From: Nocardioides sp. JS614 | GTDB lineage: Bacteria > Actinomycetota > Actinomycetes > Propionibacteriales > Nocardioidaceae | NCBI RefSeq assembly: GCF_000015265.1 | Contig: NC_008699.1 | Coordinates: 1,302,001 to 1,366,000 of the forward strand | Direction: 5' to 3' | Length of the DNA stretch: 64,000 nt | Shown: positions 33,192 through 41,897 of the stretch, in pieces | Position numbering within the stretch: the stretch's first letter is position 1 | How the letters are laid out: each line of letters starts with the position of its first letter | Notes under the pieces: generated by a model | Told to the model about the DNA's origin: nothing | Database searches by the model: none | What the model saw: only the letters and a program-made list of their open reading frames with translations | Made by a program: the position numbers and the translations under genes

Positions 33192-33365
33192 TCAGCGTGG
33201 GGCCGGGTCGCTCACCGTGACGTTGCCGGGAGGCAGGTCGGTCGTGCTCGCCAGCTCCGCGACCGAGACGAGCGTGACCGCCAGCAGCCCGACGCCCGCG
33301 ACCACGCCCACGATGCGTGCGCGGTGGCGCCGCAGGGTGGGGGTCGGACGGACCTCGATGATCAT
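33192..33365 (-). CDS. Small single-pass membrane protein
   Basis: Protein of 57 residues: a basic N-terminus (TPTLRRHRAR), one membrane helix (about 18-38, IVGVVAGVGLLAVTLVSVA) and a short polar end. ATG 33365 has GGGGAG upstream. It is divergent (218 bp) from the sensor kinase gene and convergent with the CAP gene. I do not recognise it. It could modulate the sensor, but only its position suggests this. Confidence 0.6.
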   Translation of the reverse strand: MIIEVRPTPTLRRHRARIVGVVAGVGLLAVTLVSVAELASTTDLPPGNVTVSDPAPR

Positions 33366-33583
33366 TGCGGGCTCCCCGAAGAGCTGGTCGGCGGGACTTG
33401 TAGAGACTGGTGGCGCCGCCCGAGCAGCGCCTGCGCACCACGGTTCCACCCCCGCAGGCCGCGCGGGCCGGAACGGTGCCTCATCTCCGTGCGCTGCACA
33501 AACCTGCACAACTCCCGCAGAAGTTCCCAGAAGTCGATCGCTGGGCCGCGACATCGGTGCCCCCGCTGGGTTAGGTTCCCCTG

Positions 33584-35560
33584 GTGTCCGGGGTGGGCGA
33601 GGAACTGGGGTCGGATCCGGGTGGATCGGGCCGGCGTCCGACGATCGTGATCGTCGACGACGCCGCCGACGTCCGCACGCTGGTCCGCAGCCGGTTGCGC
33701 CTCTCCGGCCGGCTCGAGGTGGTCGGCGAGGGGTCGACCGGCGTCGAGGCGGTCGACGCGGCCCGGCGGCACCGGCCGGACCTACTGCTCCTCGACGTCT
33801 CGATGCCGGAGATGGACGGCCTGGTCGCCCTGCCCCTGATCCTCGACGTCTCGCCCGGGACCCGGGTGGCGATGTACAGCGGCTTCTCCGAGGACGGCCT
33901 GGCGCACCGGGCGGTCGCGCTGGGGGCCGCCGCCTTCCTGGAGAAGTCCACGCCGCTGGAGAGGCTGGTCGACCAGCTGGTGGCGCTGCTCGACGCCGGG
34001 CCCGTCGCCCCGGTCGAGCGCAGCGGCCCCGAGGTCGACGAGCGGGACCGCACGGTCCTGCACGAGCACCAGGAGCGGTTCCGCGAGGTCTTCGACGACG
34101 CGGCCATCGGCATGGCCACGGTCACCCTGGCCGGACAGGTGGTCCGCGCCAACGCCGCGCTGGCCGCGCTCCTCGGCCGCCGCGTCGAGAGCCTGGTCGG
34201 GCTTCCGTACGCCGACCTCACCGGCGGCCGCGCCGACCTCGTCGCCGACGCCCTGGCCCAGATCCTCGACGGCCGCAGCCGGGTCGTGCAGCTCGAGCAC
34301 GACGTCACGGGCGCGACCCCGCCGCGCCGGGTGATGGCGACGGTCGCCCCGGTCCTGGACAGCAACGGCCGGCCGCTCTACCTGTTCTGGCAGGTCCAGG
34401 ACGTCACGGCCCAGCGTGCGGCCGAGGAGGAGCTGCGCCGCAGCGAGGCACGGTTCCGGCTGCTGGTGGAGAACGTCGAGGACTACGCGATCTTCATGCT
34501 CTCCCCGGAAGGGCTCGTGGAGAGCTGGAACGCCGGGGCCCAGCGGATCAAGGGCTACACCGCGAGCGAGATCGTCGGCCGGCACTTCCGCACCTTCTAC
34601 CCGCCCGAGGTGCAGGAGGCCCGGCACCCCGAGCACGAGCTCGAGCTCGCGCTGCGCGACGGCCACTACGAGGAGGAGGGCTGGCGGGTCCGCAAGGACG
34701 GCGGCCGGTTCTGGGCCAACGTGCTGATCACCGCCGTCCACGACCAGACGGGCCGGCACATCGGCTTCGCGAAGATCACCCGGGACAACACCGAGCGACG
34801 CGAGATGCTCGAGGGCCGCGAGGCCGCCGCCGGCGCGCTCGCCGAGGCCAACGCCCAGCTCCAGCAGGCGGCCGAGGACCAGGCCCACTTCCTCGCCGTG
34901 ACTGCGCACGAGCTGCGCACTCCCGTCGGCGTCCTCGCCGGCACGGCGGAGATGCTGGCCGCGCACGCCGACGAGCTCGACGCCGAGGAGCGGCACGAGC
35001 TGCTCGAGGGCATGGGCTCCAGCGCCGCCCGGCTCCGCCGCCTGCTCGCCGACCTGCTGACCGCCTCCCGCCTCCAGGCCAGCGCCCTCGAGCTCGACGT
35101 CGAGACCGTCGACGTCGGTGCCCTTCTCGACACCGCGGCCGCGGCCGCCCGTCGCGCCCACCCGGGCGCGGAGATCGAGGCCACCGCCGAGCCCGGGCTC
35201 CTGGTCGAGGGCGACCGCGACCGGCTCGGGCAGGCCGTGGACAACTTGGTCGCCAACGCCCTGCGCCACGGGAGCCCGCCGGTGCTGGTGTGGGCCCGGG
35301 CGGCGGGCACCGACCCGGACACGGTCGAGATCGAGGTCCGCGACGCCGGGCCGGGGGTCAGCGAGGAGATGCGCGAGCGGCTCTTCGACCGGTTCGCGAC
35401 CGGTCGCAGCGGCGGTGGGACCGGTCTCGGGCTCTACATCGTGCGCCAGCTGGCCCGCTCCCACGACGGGGAGGCGACGTACCGTCCCGGTGGCGCCGAC
35501 GGCACCGGCGGCTCGTTCGTGCTCACCCTGCCGCGCTCGGGTGCCGATGCGCTCGGCTGA
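33584..35560 (+). CDS. REC-PAS-PAS histidine kinase
   Basis: Soluble hybrid kinase of 658 residues: receiver domain (about 20-140; acidic pair IVDDAAD, Asp in LLLLDVSMPEMDG), two PAS domains (about 160-280 and 285-405), then the kinase core with HAHELRTP-type box (VTAHELRTPVGVL) and an intact ATPase domain (AVDNLVANALRHGS, VRDAGPGV, GGTGLGLYIV). No membrane helix is seen, so it senses from the cytoplasm, perhaps through PAS-bound ligands. The N-terminal receiver suggests input from another kinase. GTG 33584 is used. The next gene, 85 bp downstream, encodes a receiver fused to an anti-sigma-type ATPase, the probable output partner. Confidence 0.92.
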   Translation: MSGVGEELGSDPGGSGRRPTIVIVDDAADVRTLVRSRLRLSGRLEVVGEGSTGVEAVDAARRHRPDLLLLDVSMPEMDGLVALPLILDVSPGTRVAMYSGFSEDGLAHRAVALGAAAFLEKSTPLERLVDQLVALLDAGPVAPVERSGPEVDERDRTVLHEHQERFREVFDDAAIGMATVTLAGQVVRANAALAALLGRRVESLVGLPYADLTGGRADLVADALAQILDGRSRVVQLEHDVTGATPPRRVMATVAPVLDSNGRPLYLFWQVQDVTAQRAAEEELRRSEARFRLLVENVEDYAIFMLSPEGLVESWNAGAQRIKGYTASEIVGRHFRTFYPPEVQEARHPEHELELALRDGHYEEEGWRVRKDGGRFWANVLITAVHDQTGRHIGFAKITRDNTERREMLEGREAAAGALAEANAQLQQAAEDQAHFLAVTAHELRTPVGVLAGTAEMLAAHADELDAEERHELLEGMGSSAARLRRLLADLLTASRLQASALELDVETVDVGALLDTAAAAARRAHPGAEIEATAEPGLLVEGDRDRLGQAVDNLVANALRHGSPPVLVWARAAGTDPDTVEIEVRDAGPGVSEEMRERLFDRFATGRSGGGTGLGLYIVRQLARSHDGEATYRPGGADGTGGSFVLTLPRSGADALG

Positions 35561-35645
35561 CCGGGGGGCGAGGCGCCGGCCGACGCGCGGACGCGGACGG
35601 CCCCGGGTGCGTGCCACGGAGGAGTTGAGCGCCTACGCTTCCATC

Positions 35646-36395
35646 GTGCCCATCCGCGTCCTCCTGGTGGACGACGTCGTTGAGGTACGCCGGCTGGTCC
35701 GCACCTCGCTTCGCTTCCGGGGTGGTTTCGAGGTCGTGGGCGAGGCGGCGGACGGTGTCGGGGCCGTCCGGCTCGCCGCACAGTTGCGTCCCGACGTCGT
35801 CGTACTCGACCTCGGCCTGCCCGACATCGCGGGCCGCGAGGTCCTCACCCGGGTGCGCGAGGTCTCGCCCGTGACCAAGGTCGTCGTCTTCTCCGGGCTG
35901 GAGACCGCCGACCGCAGCTGGATCAACGACCACGCCGAGGGGTACGTCGTCAAGGACGCCGACCTCGGCTACCTCGTCGACCTGCTCGAGTCGGTGGGCA
36001 ACAGCGCCGACACCCGGGCCACGATCGACCTCCCCGACGACCTGCGCAGCGTCAGCACCGCGCGCCGCTTCGTGCGCGAGAAGCTGGCCGAGTGGGGAGT
36101 CGACGGGCCCGTCGATGACGCGCTGCTGGTGACCAGCGAGCTGGCCGCCAACGCCCTCACCCACGCCGGCTCCTCATACCGGCTCCGGCTCTCGGTCAGC
36201 GAGCGAGCGCTGCGGATCGAGGTCGCCGACGGCGGGCCCGGCACCCCGGAGCCACAGCCGCTCACCGAGACCGAGGAGCACGGCCGTGGCCTGCACCTGG
36301 TCGGGGCGCTCGCAGCGTCGTGGGGGATGGAGTCGGCCGGCAGCGGGAAGCGGGTCTGGGCCGAGCTTCCGCTGTCGATCGCGGTCGCCGAGTAG
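35646..36395 (+). CDS. Receiver fused to RsbW/SpoIIAB-like ATPase domain
   Basis: Protein of 249 residues. Residues 1-120 are a receiver (LLVDDVVEV, Asp in VVVLDLGLPDIAG, Lys in YVVKDAD). Residues about 128-245 form an anti-sigma-factor type HATPase domain (SVSTARRFVREKL, LLVTSELAANALTHAG, VADGGPG, GRGLHLVGALA). This joins phospho-signalling to the partner-switch family that controls sigma factors through anti-anti-sigma proteins. GTG 35646 is the natural start of the receiver. It follows the REC-PAS kinase, which may phosphorylate it. Which sigma factor or anti-sigma antagonist it meets is not in the window. Confidence 0.9.
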   Translation: MPIRVLLVDDVVEVRRLVRTSLRFRGGFEVVGEAADGVGAVRLAAQLRPDVVVLDLGLPDIAGREVLTRVREVSPVTKVVVFSGLETADRSWINDHAEGYVVKDADLGYLVDLLESVGNSADTRATIDLPDDLRSVSTARRFVREKLAEWGVDGPVDDALLVTSELAANALTHAGSSYRLRLSVSERALRIEVADGGPGTPEPQPLTETEEHGRGLHLVGALAASWGMESAGSGKRVWAELPLSIAVAE

Positions 36396-36441
36396 GCGGC
36401 CGAGTAGGCCGGGGCCGCGGCGCACCGTAACCTTGGTCCTT

Positions 36442-37560
36442 GTGGCAGGACCGGACTACGACACCGAGATCAAGCAGCTCCAGGCGACGATGCACACCAT
36501 CGAGCAGGTGCTCGACCTGGAGACCATGCGCGCCGAGATCGCCGACCTCGGCGAGCAGGTCGCCGCGCCCGACCTCTGGGACGACCAGGACAACGCCACC
36601 CGGGTGACCGGGCGCCTCTCCGCCCTCCAAGGTGAGCTGGACCGCTTCACCGCGCTCCAGGGCAGCGTCGACGACCTGGCGATCATGGTGGAGATGGCCC
36701 AGGAGGAGGGCGACGCCGACGCACTCGCCGAGGCCGAGGCCGAGCTCGGCCGCCTGAAGCGGTCGGTGGAGGCCCTCGAGGTCCGCACCCTGCTCTCCGG
36801 CGAGTACGACGCCCGCGAGGCGATCGTCACGATCCGCTCCGGCGCCGGCGGCGTCGACGCGGCCGACTTCGCCGAGATGCTGATGCGGATGTACACGCGC
36901 TGGGCCGAGCAGCACAAGTACCCCGTCGAGGTCTTCGACGTCTCCTACGCCGAGGAGGCTGGCATCAAGTCGGCGGAGTTCGCGATCCACGCGCCGTATG
37001 CCTACGGCACCCTCTCGGTCGAGGCCGGCACGCACCGGCTGGTCCGGATCAGCCCGTTCGACAACCAGGGCCGTCGCCAGACCTCGTTCGCGGCGGTCGA
37101 GGTGGTGCCGGTCCTGGAGCAGACCGACGAGATCGAGATCGACGAGAACGACATCCGCACCGACGTGTTCCGCTCCGGCGGCCCGGGCGGCCAGTCGGTC
37201 AACACCACCGACTCCGCCGTCCGCCTGACCCACATCCCGACCGGCATCGTCGTCAGCTGCCAGAACGAGAAGTCGCAGCTTCAGAACAAGGCCTCCGCGA
37301 TGGTGGTCCTCAAGGCCAAGCTGCTGGCGAAGAAGAAGGCCGAGGAGGCCGCGCTCAAGAAGGACCTGAAGGGTGATGTCGCGGCCGCGTGGGGCGACCA
37401 GATGCGCAACTACGTGCTGAACCCCTACCAGATGGTCAAGGACCTGCGCACCGGCTACGAGGTCGGCAACCCGCAGTCGGTCTTCGACGGCGACGTCGAC
37501 GACTTCATCGAGGCCGGCATCCGCTGGCGCCGCGGCGCGGAGAAGGCCGCCGCCAACTGA
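36442..37560 (+). CDS. prfB: Peptide chain release factor 2
   Basis: RF2 of 372 residues, which recognises UGA and UAA stop codons in the ribosome and triggers peptide release. The anticodon tripeptide SPF is at residues 204-206 and the GGQ loop at 249-251, matching positions of known RF2 proteins. GTG 36442 fits the family N-terminus. There is no programmed +1 frameshift near codon 25, in line with many high-GC actinobacteria that lost it. The gene sits alone between a signalling gene and an oxygenase gene; a TAACCT-like -10 is visible at about 36428-36433. Confidence 0.97.
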   Translation: MAGPDYDTEIKQLQATMHTIEQVLDLETMRAEIADLGEQVAAPDLWDDQDNATRVTGRLSALQGELDRFTALQGSVDDLAIMVEMAQEEGDADALAEAEAELGRLKRSVEALEVRTLLSGEYDAREAIVTIRSGAGGVDAADFAEMLMRMYTRWAEQHKYPVEVFDVSYAEEAGIKSAEFAIHAPYAYGTLSVEAGTHRLVRISPFDNQGRRQTSFAAVEVVPVLEQTDEIEIDENDIRTDVFRSGGPGGQSVNTTDSAVRLTHIPTGIVVSCQNEKSQLQNKASAMVVLKAKLLAKKKAEEAALKKDLKGDVAAAWGDQMRNYVLNPYQMVKDLRTGYEVGNPQSVFDGDVDDFIEAGIRWRRGAEKAAAN

Positions 37561-37574
37561 CGACTCGGCCAACT

Positions 37575-37594
37575 GGCCAGAACGTGTTCTAAGG
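37575..37594. promoter_or_regulatory. KstR-like operator upstream of MpaB-type oxygenase
   Basis: AGAACGTGTTCT (37579-37590) is a perfect 12-bp palindrome 11 bp upstream of the ATG at 37602. It fits the AAC-nn-GTT core and flanks of the TetR-family KstR boxes that control sterol catabolism in actinobacteria. The location at the promoter or start region would block transcription. No KstR gene lies in the window. Confidence 0.55.
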
Positions 37595-37601
37595 TCGGTC
37601 C

Positions 37602-38498
37602 ATGCGGCGGGACCACTGGAAGAGGCGCAACGACTCGCTCGACCCGGAGACCGACTTCGTCGAGATCTACCGCAACGTCGTGATGTACGAGTTCCCGTGG
37701 GACATGAACCAGGCGCTCAGCTTCGCGCTGTTCCGCACCTACGCCGTGCCCGGCATCGGCCGGCTGCTCGACGACACCGGGGCGTTCACCGAGCAGGTGC
37801 AGAAGAGGTACGACGACACCGCGCTGCTGCTCGAGCCGCCGACCCGGCTCGGCTTCGACCACCCGGAGTCGCGGGCCGCGATCCGCCGGATCAACACCAT
37901 GCACCGCGCCTACGACATCCCGGACCACGAGTTCCGCTACGTGCTCTCGACGTTCGTGGTCGTCCCGAAGCGCTGGCTCGACGACTACGGCAAGCGGTCG
38001 CTGACGCCGACCGAGCTCGAGGCGTCGGTGCGCTACTACCGCACGCTCGGGCGGCACATGAACATCCGCGACGTGCCGGAGACCTACGCCGGGTTCGAGG
38101 AGCTGATGGACTCCTACGAGGCCGAGCACTTCGGGTACGACGAGGGCGCCCGCCGGGTCGCCGACGCCACGCTGGCGCTGATGCAGACGTTCTACGCCCC
38201 GCCGGTGCGCCGGCCGGCCGGGCTGTTCGCCAAGGCGCTGATGGACCAGCCGCTGCGCGAGGCGTTCCGGTACGACGCGCCCGCGGCGGCCGTCCAGCGG
38301 GCCAGCCGGGCCGCGCTGCGGGCCCGTGGCCTGGCCCTGCGGGCCTTCCCGGCCCGCCGCTCGCCGAAGCGGATCGAGGACATCTCCTGGATCCGCAGCT
38401 ACCCCGACGGCTACCGGATCGAGGAGCTCGGCACCTTCCCGGTGCCCGGCGTCGCCGGCTGCCCGGTCCGCCACGATCGGGAGGCGTCTACCGGCTGA
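37602..38498 (+). CDS. MpaB/rubber oxygenase family protein (DUF2236)
   Basis: Protein of 298 residues of the ER-bound oxygenase MpaB / rubber-oxygenase catalytic family. Seen are RNVVMYEFPWDMNQALSFA near the N-terminus, the haem-pocket-like NTMHRAYDIPDHEFRYVLST with His in MHR, and YYRTLGRHMNI. Members bind haem b and cleave C=C bonds of polyisoprene or prenyl side chains; the specific substrate here is unknown. ATG 37602 begins after a KstR-like palindrome, which suggests control by sterol- or lipid-catabolism signals. It is cytosolic, without signal peptide. Monocistronic, convergent with a lipoprotein gene. Confidence 0.88.
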   Translation: MRRDHWKRRNDSLDPETDFVEIYRNVVMYEFPWDMNQALSFALFRTYAVPGIGRLLDDTGAFTEQVQKRYDDTALLLEPPTRLGFDHPESRAAIRRINTMHRAYDIPDHEFRYVLSTFVVVPKRWLDDYGKRSLTPTELEASVRYYRTLGRHMNIRDVPETYAGFEELMDSYEAEHFGYDEGARRVADATLALMQTFYAPPVRRPAGLFAKALMDQPLREAFRYDAPAAAVQRASRAALRARGLALRAFPARRSPKRIEDISWIRSYPDGYRIEELGTFPVPGVAGCPVRHDREASTG

Positions 38499-38524
38499 GC
38501 CCGCGCGGCCGCGACGACGAGGAG

Positions 38525-39166
38525 TCAGGCGGCCGCCGCCTGCAGGACCGTCGCGCACCAGCCGCTGGCGCGGTCCAGCGCCTCGCCCGGCGGTCCCGGC
38601 TCGGCCCCCGAGGTCTCCACGGAGCAGGACAGCCAGGCATCGCCGAACAGCCCGTGGAACGCGGTGACCCCGCCGGCGCCGCCCGAGCAACGCACCGCCA
38701 CCCCGCGTGACCCGAACCGCGGCGCGCCGGTGACCGGCGCGCAGCCCTCCGGCCGCGTGGCCGCGCGCCGCAGGTACTCGGCCTGGCCGGCGGTCACCGG
38801 TGGCGCGAACACCCACGCGCGGACCGTCGTACCGTCCGCCGACCAGCGGCAGCCGTACTCGTGGGCGACGTCGGTCAGGCCGGGCGCGAGCGTGGCCCGC
38901 TCACCGTTCGCCCACGCGTGCTCGTCGGCGGGGGCGGCGCCGAGCGCCTCCTCGACCGCGGCCGGCGCCACCCGGGCGCAGAAGTCTTCGCGGGCCACCG
39001 TCATGGTGTCGGTCGCCAGCTCGGCCAGCGGCGCGGCGGAGTCCAGCGGGGGGCGCGGTTCGGGAGCATCGCCCTCGCACGCGGTCGTGAGCGCCAGCAG
39101 ACCGGCCAGCAGGCCCGTGAGCAGCCCCGTGAGCGGGGCCACGGATGGAGCACGCGGAAGGGGCAC
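38525..39166 (-). CDS. DUF3558-like lipoprotein
   Basis: Lipoprotein of 213 residues. The signal peptide contains a repeated LTGLLTGLLAGLLAL stretch and ends in lipobox TTAC (Cys30). The mature domain has four spaced cysteines (DFCARV, YGCRW, EGCAPV, SCSVET and a final WCATV) as in DUF3558 lipoproteins of mycobacteria and relatives. Function unknown; surface-exposed. Convergent with the oxygenase gene. Confidence 0.75.
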   Translation of the reverse strand: MPLPRAPSVAPLTGLLTGLLAGLLALTTACEGDAPEPRPPLDSAAPLAELATDTMTVAREDFCARVAPAAVEEALGAAPADEHAWANGERATLAPGLTDVAHEYGCRWSADGTTVRAWVFAPPVTAGQAEYLRRAATRPEGCAPVTGAPRFGSRGVAVRCSGGAGGVTAFHGLFGDAWLSCSVETSGAEPGPPGEALDRASGWCATVLQAAAA

Positions 39167-39191
39167 GAGGACAACCTACGGGGGTGCTTGA

Positions 39192-41129
39192 ATGCGGGGG
39201 ATGAGCGCTCCCGCCGACGTCCAGGCCGCAGCCGCCGCCCTCCTGGGCGGGCTGGGCGCCGAGCGCCGCGAGTCCTTCGCGCTGCGACTGGACCGCTGGT
39301 GGCCGGACCTGCGCGCCGCCGTCGTCGAGCTGTACGACGACCCCGATGCGGTGGCCCGTCGTCTCGTAGCGGTCGCCGCCGCGGGCCACGCGGCCCGCTC
39401 GGAGGACCTGCACCGGCTCGACGAGCGCCGGCTGCTGGAGCCGGACTGGCTGCAGCACCCGCGGATGTTCGGCTACGCCTGCTACACCGAGCGCTTCGGG
39501 GGTGACCTGGCCGGGCTGCGCGACCGGCTCGACCACCTCGAGGACCTCGGCGTCACCTACCTGCACCTGATGCCGCTGCTGCAGCCCCGGGAGGGCGACA
39601 ACGACGGCGGCTACGCCGTCGCCGACTACCGCACGGTCCGCCCGGACCTCGGCACCACCGCCGACCTCGCCGACCTCGCGGGGGTCCTCCGCGCCCGCGG
39701 GATCAGCCTCGTGGTCGACCTGGTGCTCAACCACGTCGCGCGCGAGCACGAATGGGCGGAGCGCGCTCGGGCCGGGGAGCCGGCGTACCTCGCGTACTTC
39801 CACCACTACCCCGACCGCGAGCTGCCCGACGCCTACGAGGCGACCCTGCCCGAGGTGTTCCCGGACTTCGCGCCCGGCAACTTCAGCTGGGACGACGACC
39901 TGGGCGCCTGGGTGTGGACGACGTTCAACGCGTGGCAGTGGGACCTCGACTGGGCCAACCCCGCGGTGCTCGAGGAGTTCGCCGACATCGTCGTGACGCT
40001 CGCCAACCTGGGCGTCGAGGTGCTCCGCCTCGATGCCATCGCGTTCCTGTGGAAGCGGCTCGGCAGCACCTGCCAGAACGAGCCGGAGGTGCACGCGATC
40101 ACCCAGGCGCTGCGCGCCGTCGCGCGGCTCGCGGCGCCGGCGGTGGCGTTCAAGGCCGAGGCGATCGTCGGCCCCCGCGACCTCGTGCAGTACCTCGGCC
40201 TCGGCGCGCACGCCGGGCGGGTCAGCGACCTGGCCTACCACAACAGCCTGATGGTGCAGGTCTGGTCGATGCTCGCCACGCAGAGCACGACGCTGGCCCG
40301 GCACGCGCTGGCCGCGCTGCCGTCGGCGCCCGCCACCTCGACCTGGATCACCTATGCCCGTTGCCACGACGACATCGGCTGGGCCATCGACGACGGCGAC
40401 GCGGCGGCCGTCGGCCTCGACGGCCCGGCGCACCGGCGCTTCCTCGCCGACTGGTACGCCGGTGACTTCCCGGGCTCCTGGGCCGACGGGCTGGTCTTCC
40501 AGCACAACCCGGAGACCGGCGACAAGCGGATCAGCGGTACGGCGGCCTCGCTGGCCGGGCTGTCCGAGGACACCGACGCCGGGCTCGCGCGGATCTTCCT
40601 CGCCCACGCGATCGTCGCCGGCTGGGGCGGGATCCCCGTGGTGTGGAGCGGCGACGAGCTCGGCCAGCCCAACGACCCGGACTGGGCGACCGAGCCCGGC
40701 CACGAGGACGACAACCGATGGGCGCACCGGCCCCGGCTGGACGGCCGGCTCGCCGCACAGCGCCACGACCTGCGCACGGTCCCGGGCCGGGTCTTCAGCG
40801 GGCTCGCCCACCTGTCCCGGGTCCGGGCCGGCCTGCCGCAGCTGCACGCCTCCGCGGCCAGCGAGGTCCTCCTCGACACCGACGAGGGCGTGCTCGCGTG
40901 CGCGCGGCGGCACCCGAGCGGCGCGATGGTGACCCTCTACAACGTCACGACCACGCCGCGGCCGTTCCCGATCCACCGGCTGGCGGAGTGCGGCATCGGT
41001 GCGCCGTACGACGCGCTCGGCGGGCACCCGATCACCGCGGGCGCGGACGGCCAGGCCTGGCTGCCGCCGTACGCCGCCTGGTGGGTGGTCGACAGCACAG
41101 GTCCCCAGACACGTCCCCGGAAGCATTAG
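39192..41129 (+). CDS. Amylosucrase-like GH13 enzyme
   Basis: Enzyme of 645 residues close to amylosucrase (GH13_4), which transfers glucose from sucrose onto glucan and releases fructose. A helical N-terminal domain (1-95, YDDPDAVARRLVAV) precedes the GH13 barrel. Catalytic nucleophile Asp281 (LRLDAIAF), acid/base Glu323 (FKAEAIVG) and transition-state Asp393/394 (CHDDIGW) are present, along with NHVAREHEW. The family residues around DEL.QPND at the late barrel also match. Closely related sucrose hydrolases cannot be ruled out. ATG 39192 and 39201 are both possible. It is cytosolic and stands alone between a lipoprotein and ftsE. Confidence 0.9.
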   Translation: MRGMSAPADVQAAAAALLGGLGAERRESFALRLDRWWPDLRAAVVELYDDPDAVARRLVAVAAAGHAARSEDLHRLDERRLLEPDWLQHPRMFGYACYTERFGGDLAGLRDRLDHLEDLGVTYLHLMPLLQPREGDNDGGYAVADYRTVRPDLGTTADLADLAGVLRARGISLVVDLVLNHVAREHEWAERARAGEPAYLAYFHHYPDRELPDAYEATLPEVFPDFAPGNFSWDDDLGAWVWTTFNAWQWDLDWANPAVLEEFADIVVTLANLGVEVLRLDAIAFLWKRLGSTCQNEPEVHAITQALRAVARLAAPAVAFKAEAIVGPRDLVQYLGLGAHAGRVSDLAYHNSLMVQVWSMLATQSTTLARHALAALPSAPATSTWITYARCHDDIGWAIDDGDAAAVGLDGPAHRRFLADWYAGDFPGSWADGLVFQHNPETGDKRISGTAASLAGLSEDTDAGLARIFLAHAIVAGWGGIPVVWSGDELGQPNDPDWATEPGHEDDNRWAHRPRLDGRLAAQRHDLRTVPGRVFSGLAHLSRVRAGLPQLHASAASEVLLDTDEGVLACARRHPSGAMVTLYNVTTTPRPFPIHRLAECGIGAPYDALGGHPITAGADGQAWLPPYAAWWVVDSTGPQTRPRKH

Positions 41130-41153
41130 GCCCAGGGTCTACGCTCGACTCCC

Positions 41154-41843
41154 GTGATCCGGTTCGAGAAGGTGGTCAAGACCTACCCCGGCCAGGCGAG
41201 CCCTGCGCTCGACCAGGTCTCGGTCGACGTCGACAAGGGCGAGTTCGTCTTCCTGGTCGGCACGTCCGGCTCCGGCAAGTCCACCTTCCTGCGGCTGGTG
41301 CTGCGCGAGTACCGCGCGACCTCCGGCCGGATCTACGTCGCCGGCAAGGAGATCAACCGGCTCGCCAGCTGGAAGGTGCCGCGGATGCGCCGCCAGATCG
41401 GCACGGTCTTCCAGGACTTCCGGCTGCTGCCCAACAAGACCGTCGCGGAGAACGTCGCGTTCGCGCTGCAGGTGATCGGCCGCTCGCGCTCGGAGATCAA
41501 CCGGCTGGTGCCCGAGACGCTGGAGCTGGTCGGCCTGGAGGGCAAGGGCGACCGGATGCCCGACGAGCTCTCCGGCGGCGAGCAGCAGCGGGTCGCGGTC
41601 GCCCGGGCGTTCGTGAACCGGCCGATGATCCTGATCGCCGACGAGCCGACCGGCAACCTGGACCCGGCCACCTCGGTCGGCATCATGAAGCTGCTGGACC
41701 GGATCAACCGCACCGGCACCACCGTCTTGATGGCCACCCACGACGCCGGCATCGTCGACCAGATGCGCAAGCGGGTCATCGAGCTCGCCGACGGCCGGGT
41801 CGTGCGCGACCAGGCGCAGGGCATCTACGGCTTCCAGCACTGA
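41154..41843 (+). CDS. ftsE: Cell division ATP-binding protein FtsE
   Basis: ABC ATPase of 229 residues that works with FtsX to control wall hydrolases at the division septum. Walker A GTSGSGKST (residues 36-44), signature LSGGEQQR, Walker B ILIADEPTGNLD and the H-loop ATHDAG are canonical, with FtsE-specific VFQDFRLLPNKTVAENVA. GTG 41154 is used. ftsX follows 55 bp downstream and the M23 peptidase after that, giving the actinobacterial order ftsE-ftsX-hydrolase. Confidence 0.97.
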   Translation: MIRFEKVVKTYPGQASPALDQVSVDVDKGEFVFLVGTSGSGKSTFLRLVLREYRATSGRIYVAGKEINRLASWKVPRMRRQIGTVFQDFRLLPNKTVAENVAFALQVIGRSRSEINRLVPETLELVGLEGKGDRMPDELSGGEQQRVAVARAFVNRPMILIADEPTGNLDPATSVGIMKLLDRINRTGTTVLMATHDAGIVDQMRKRVIELADGRVVRDQAQGIYGFQH

Positions 41844-41897
41844 CCCCCAGCACCGACTGCAGAGCCCCGACCCCCGAACGAGGACCTCGACACCCAC

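Noticed and set aside
33366..33583. Riboswitch or small RNA in the divergent gap before the sensor kinase
   Set aside because: Only short direct repeats (TGCACAA, AGAAGT) are seen; no conserved riboswitch blocks.
36442..36560. Programmed frameshift in prfB
   Set aside because: No in-frame TGA with a slippery CTT codon near codon 25; the frame is continuous from GTG 36442.
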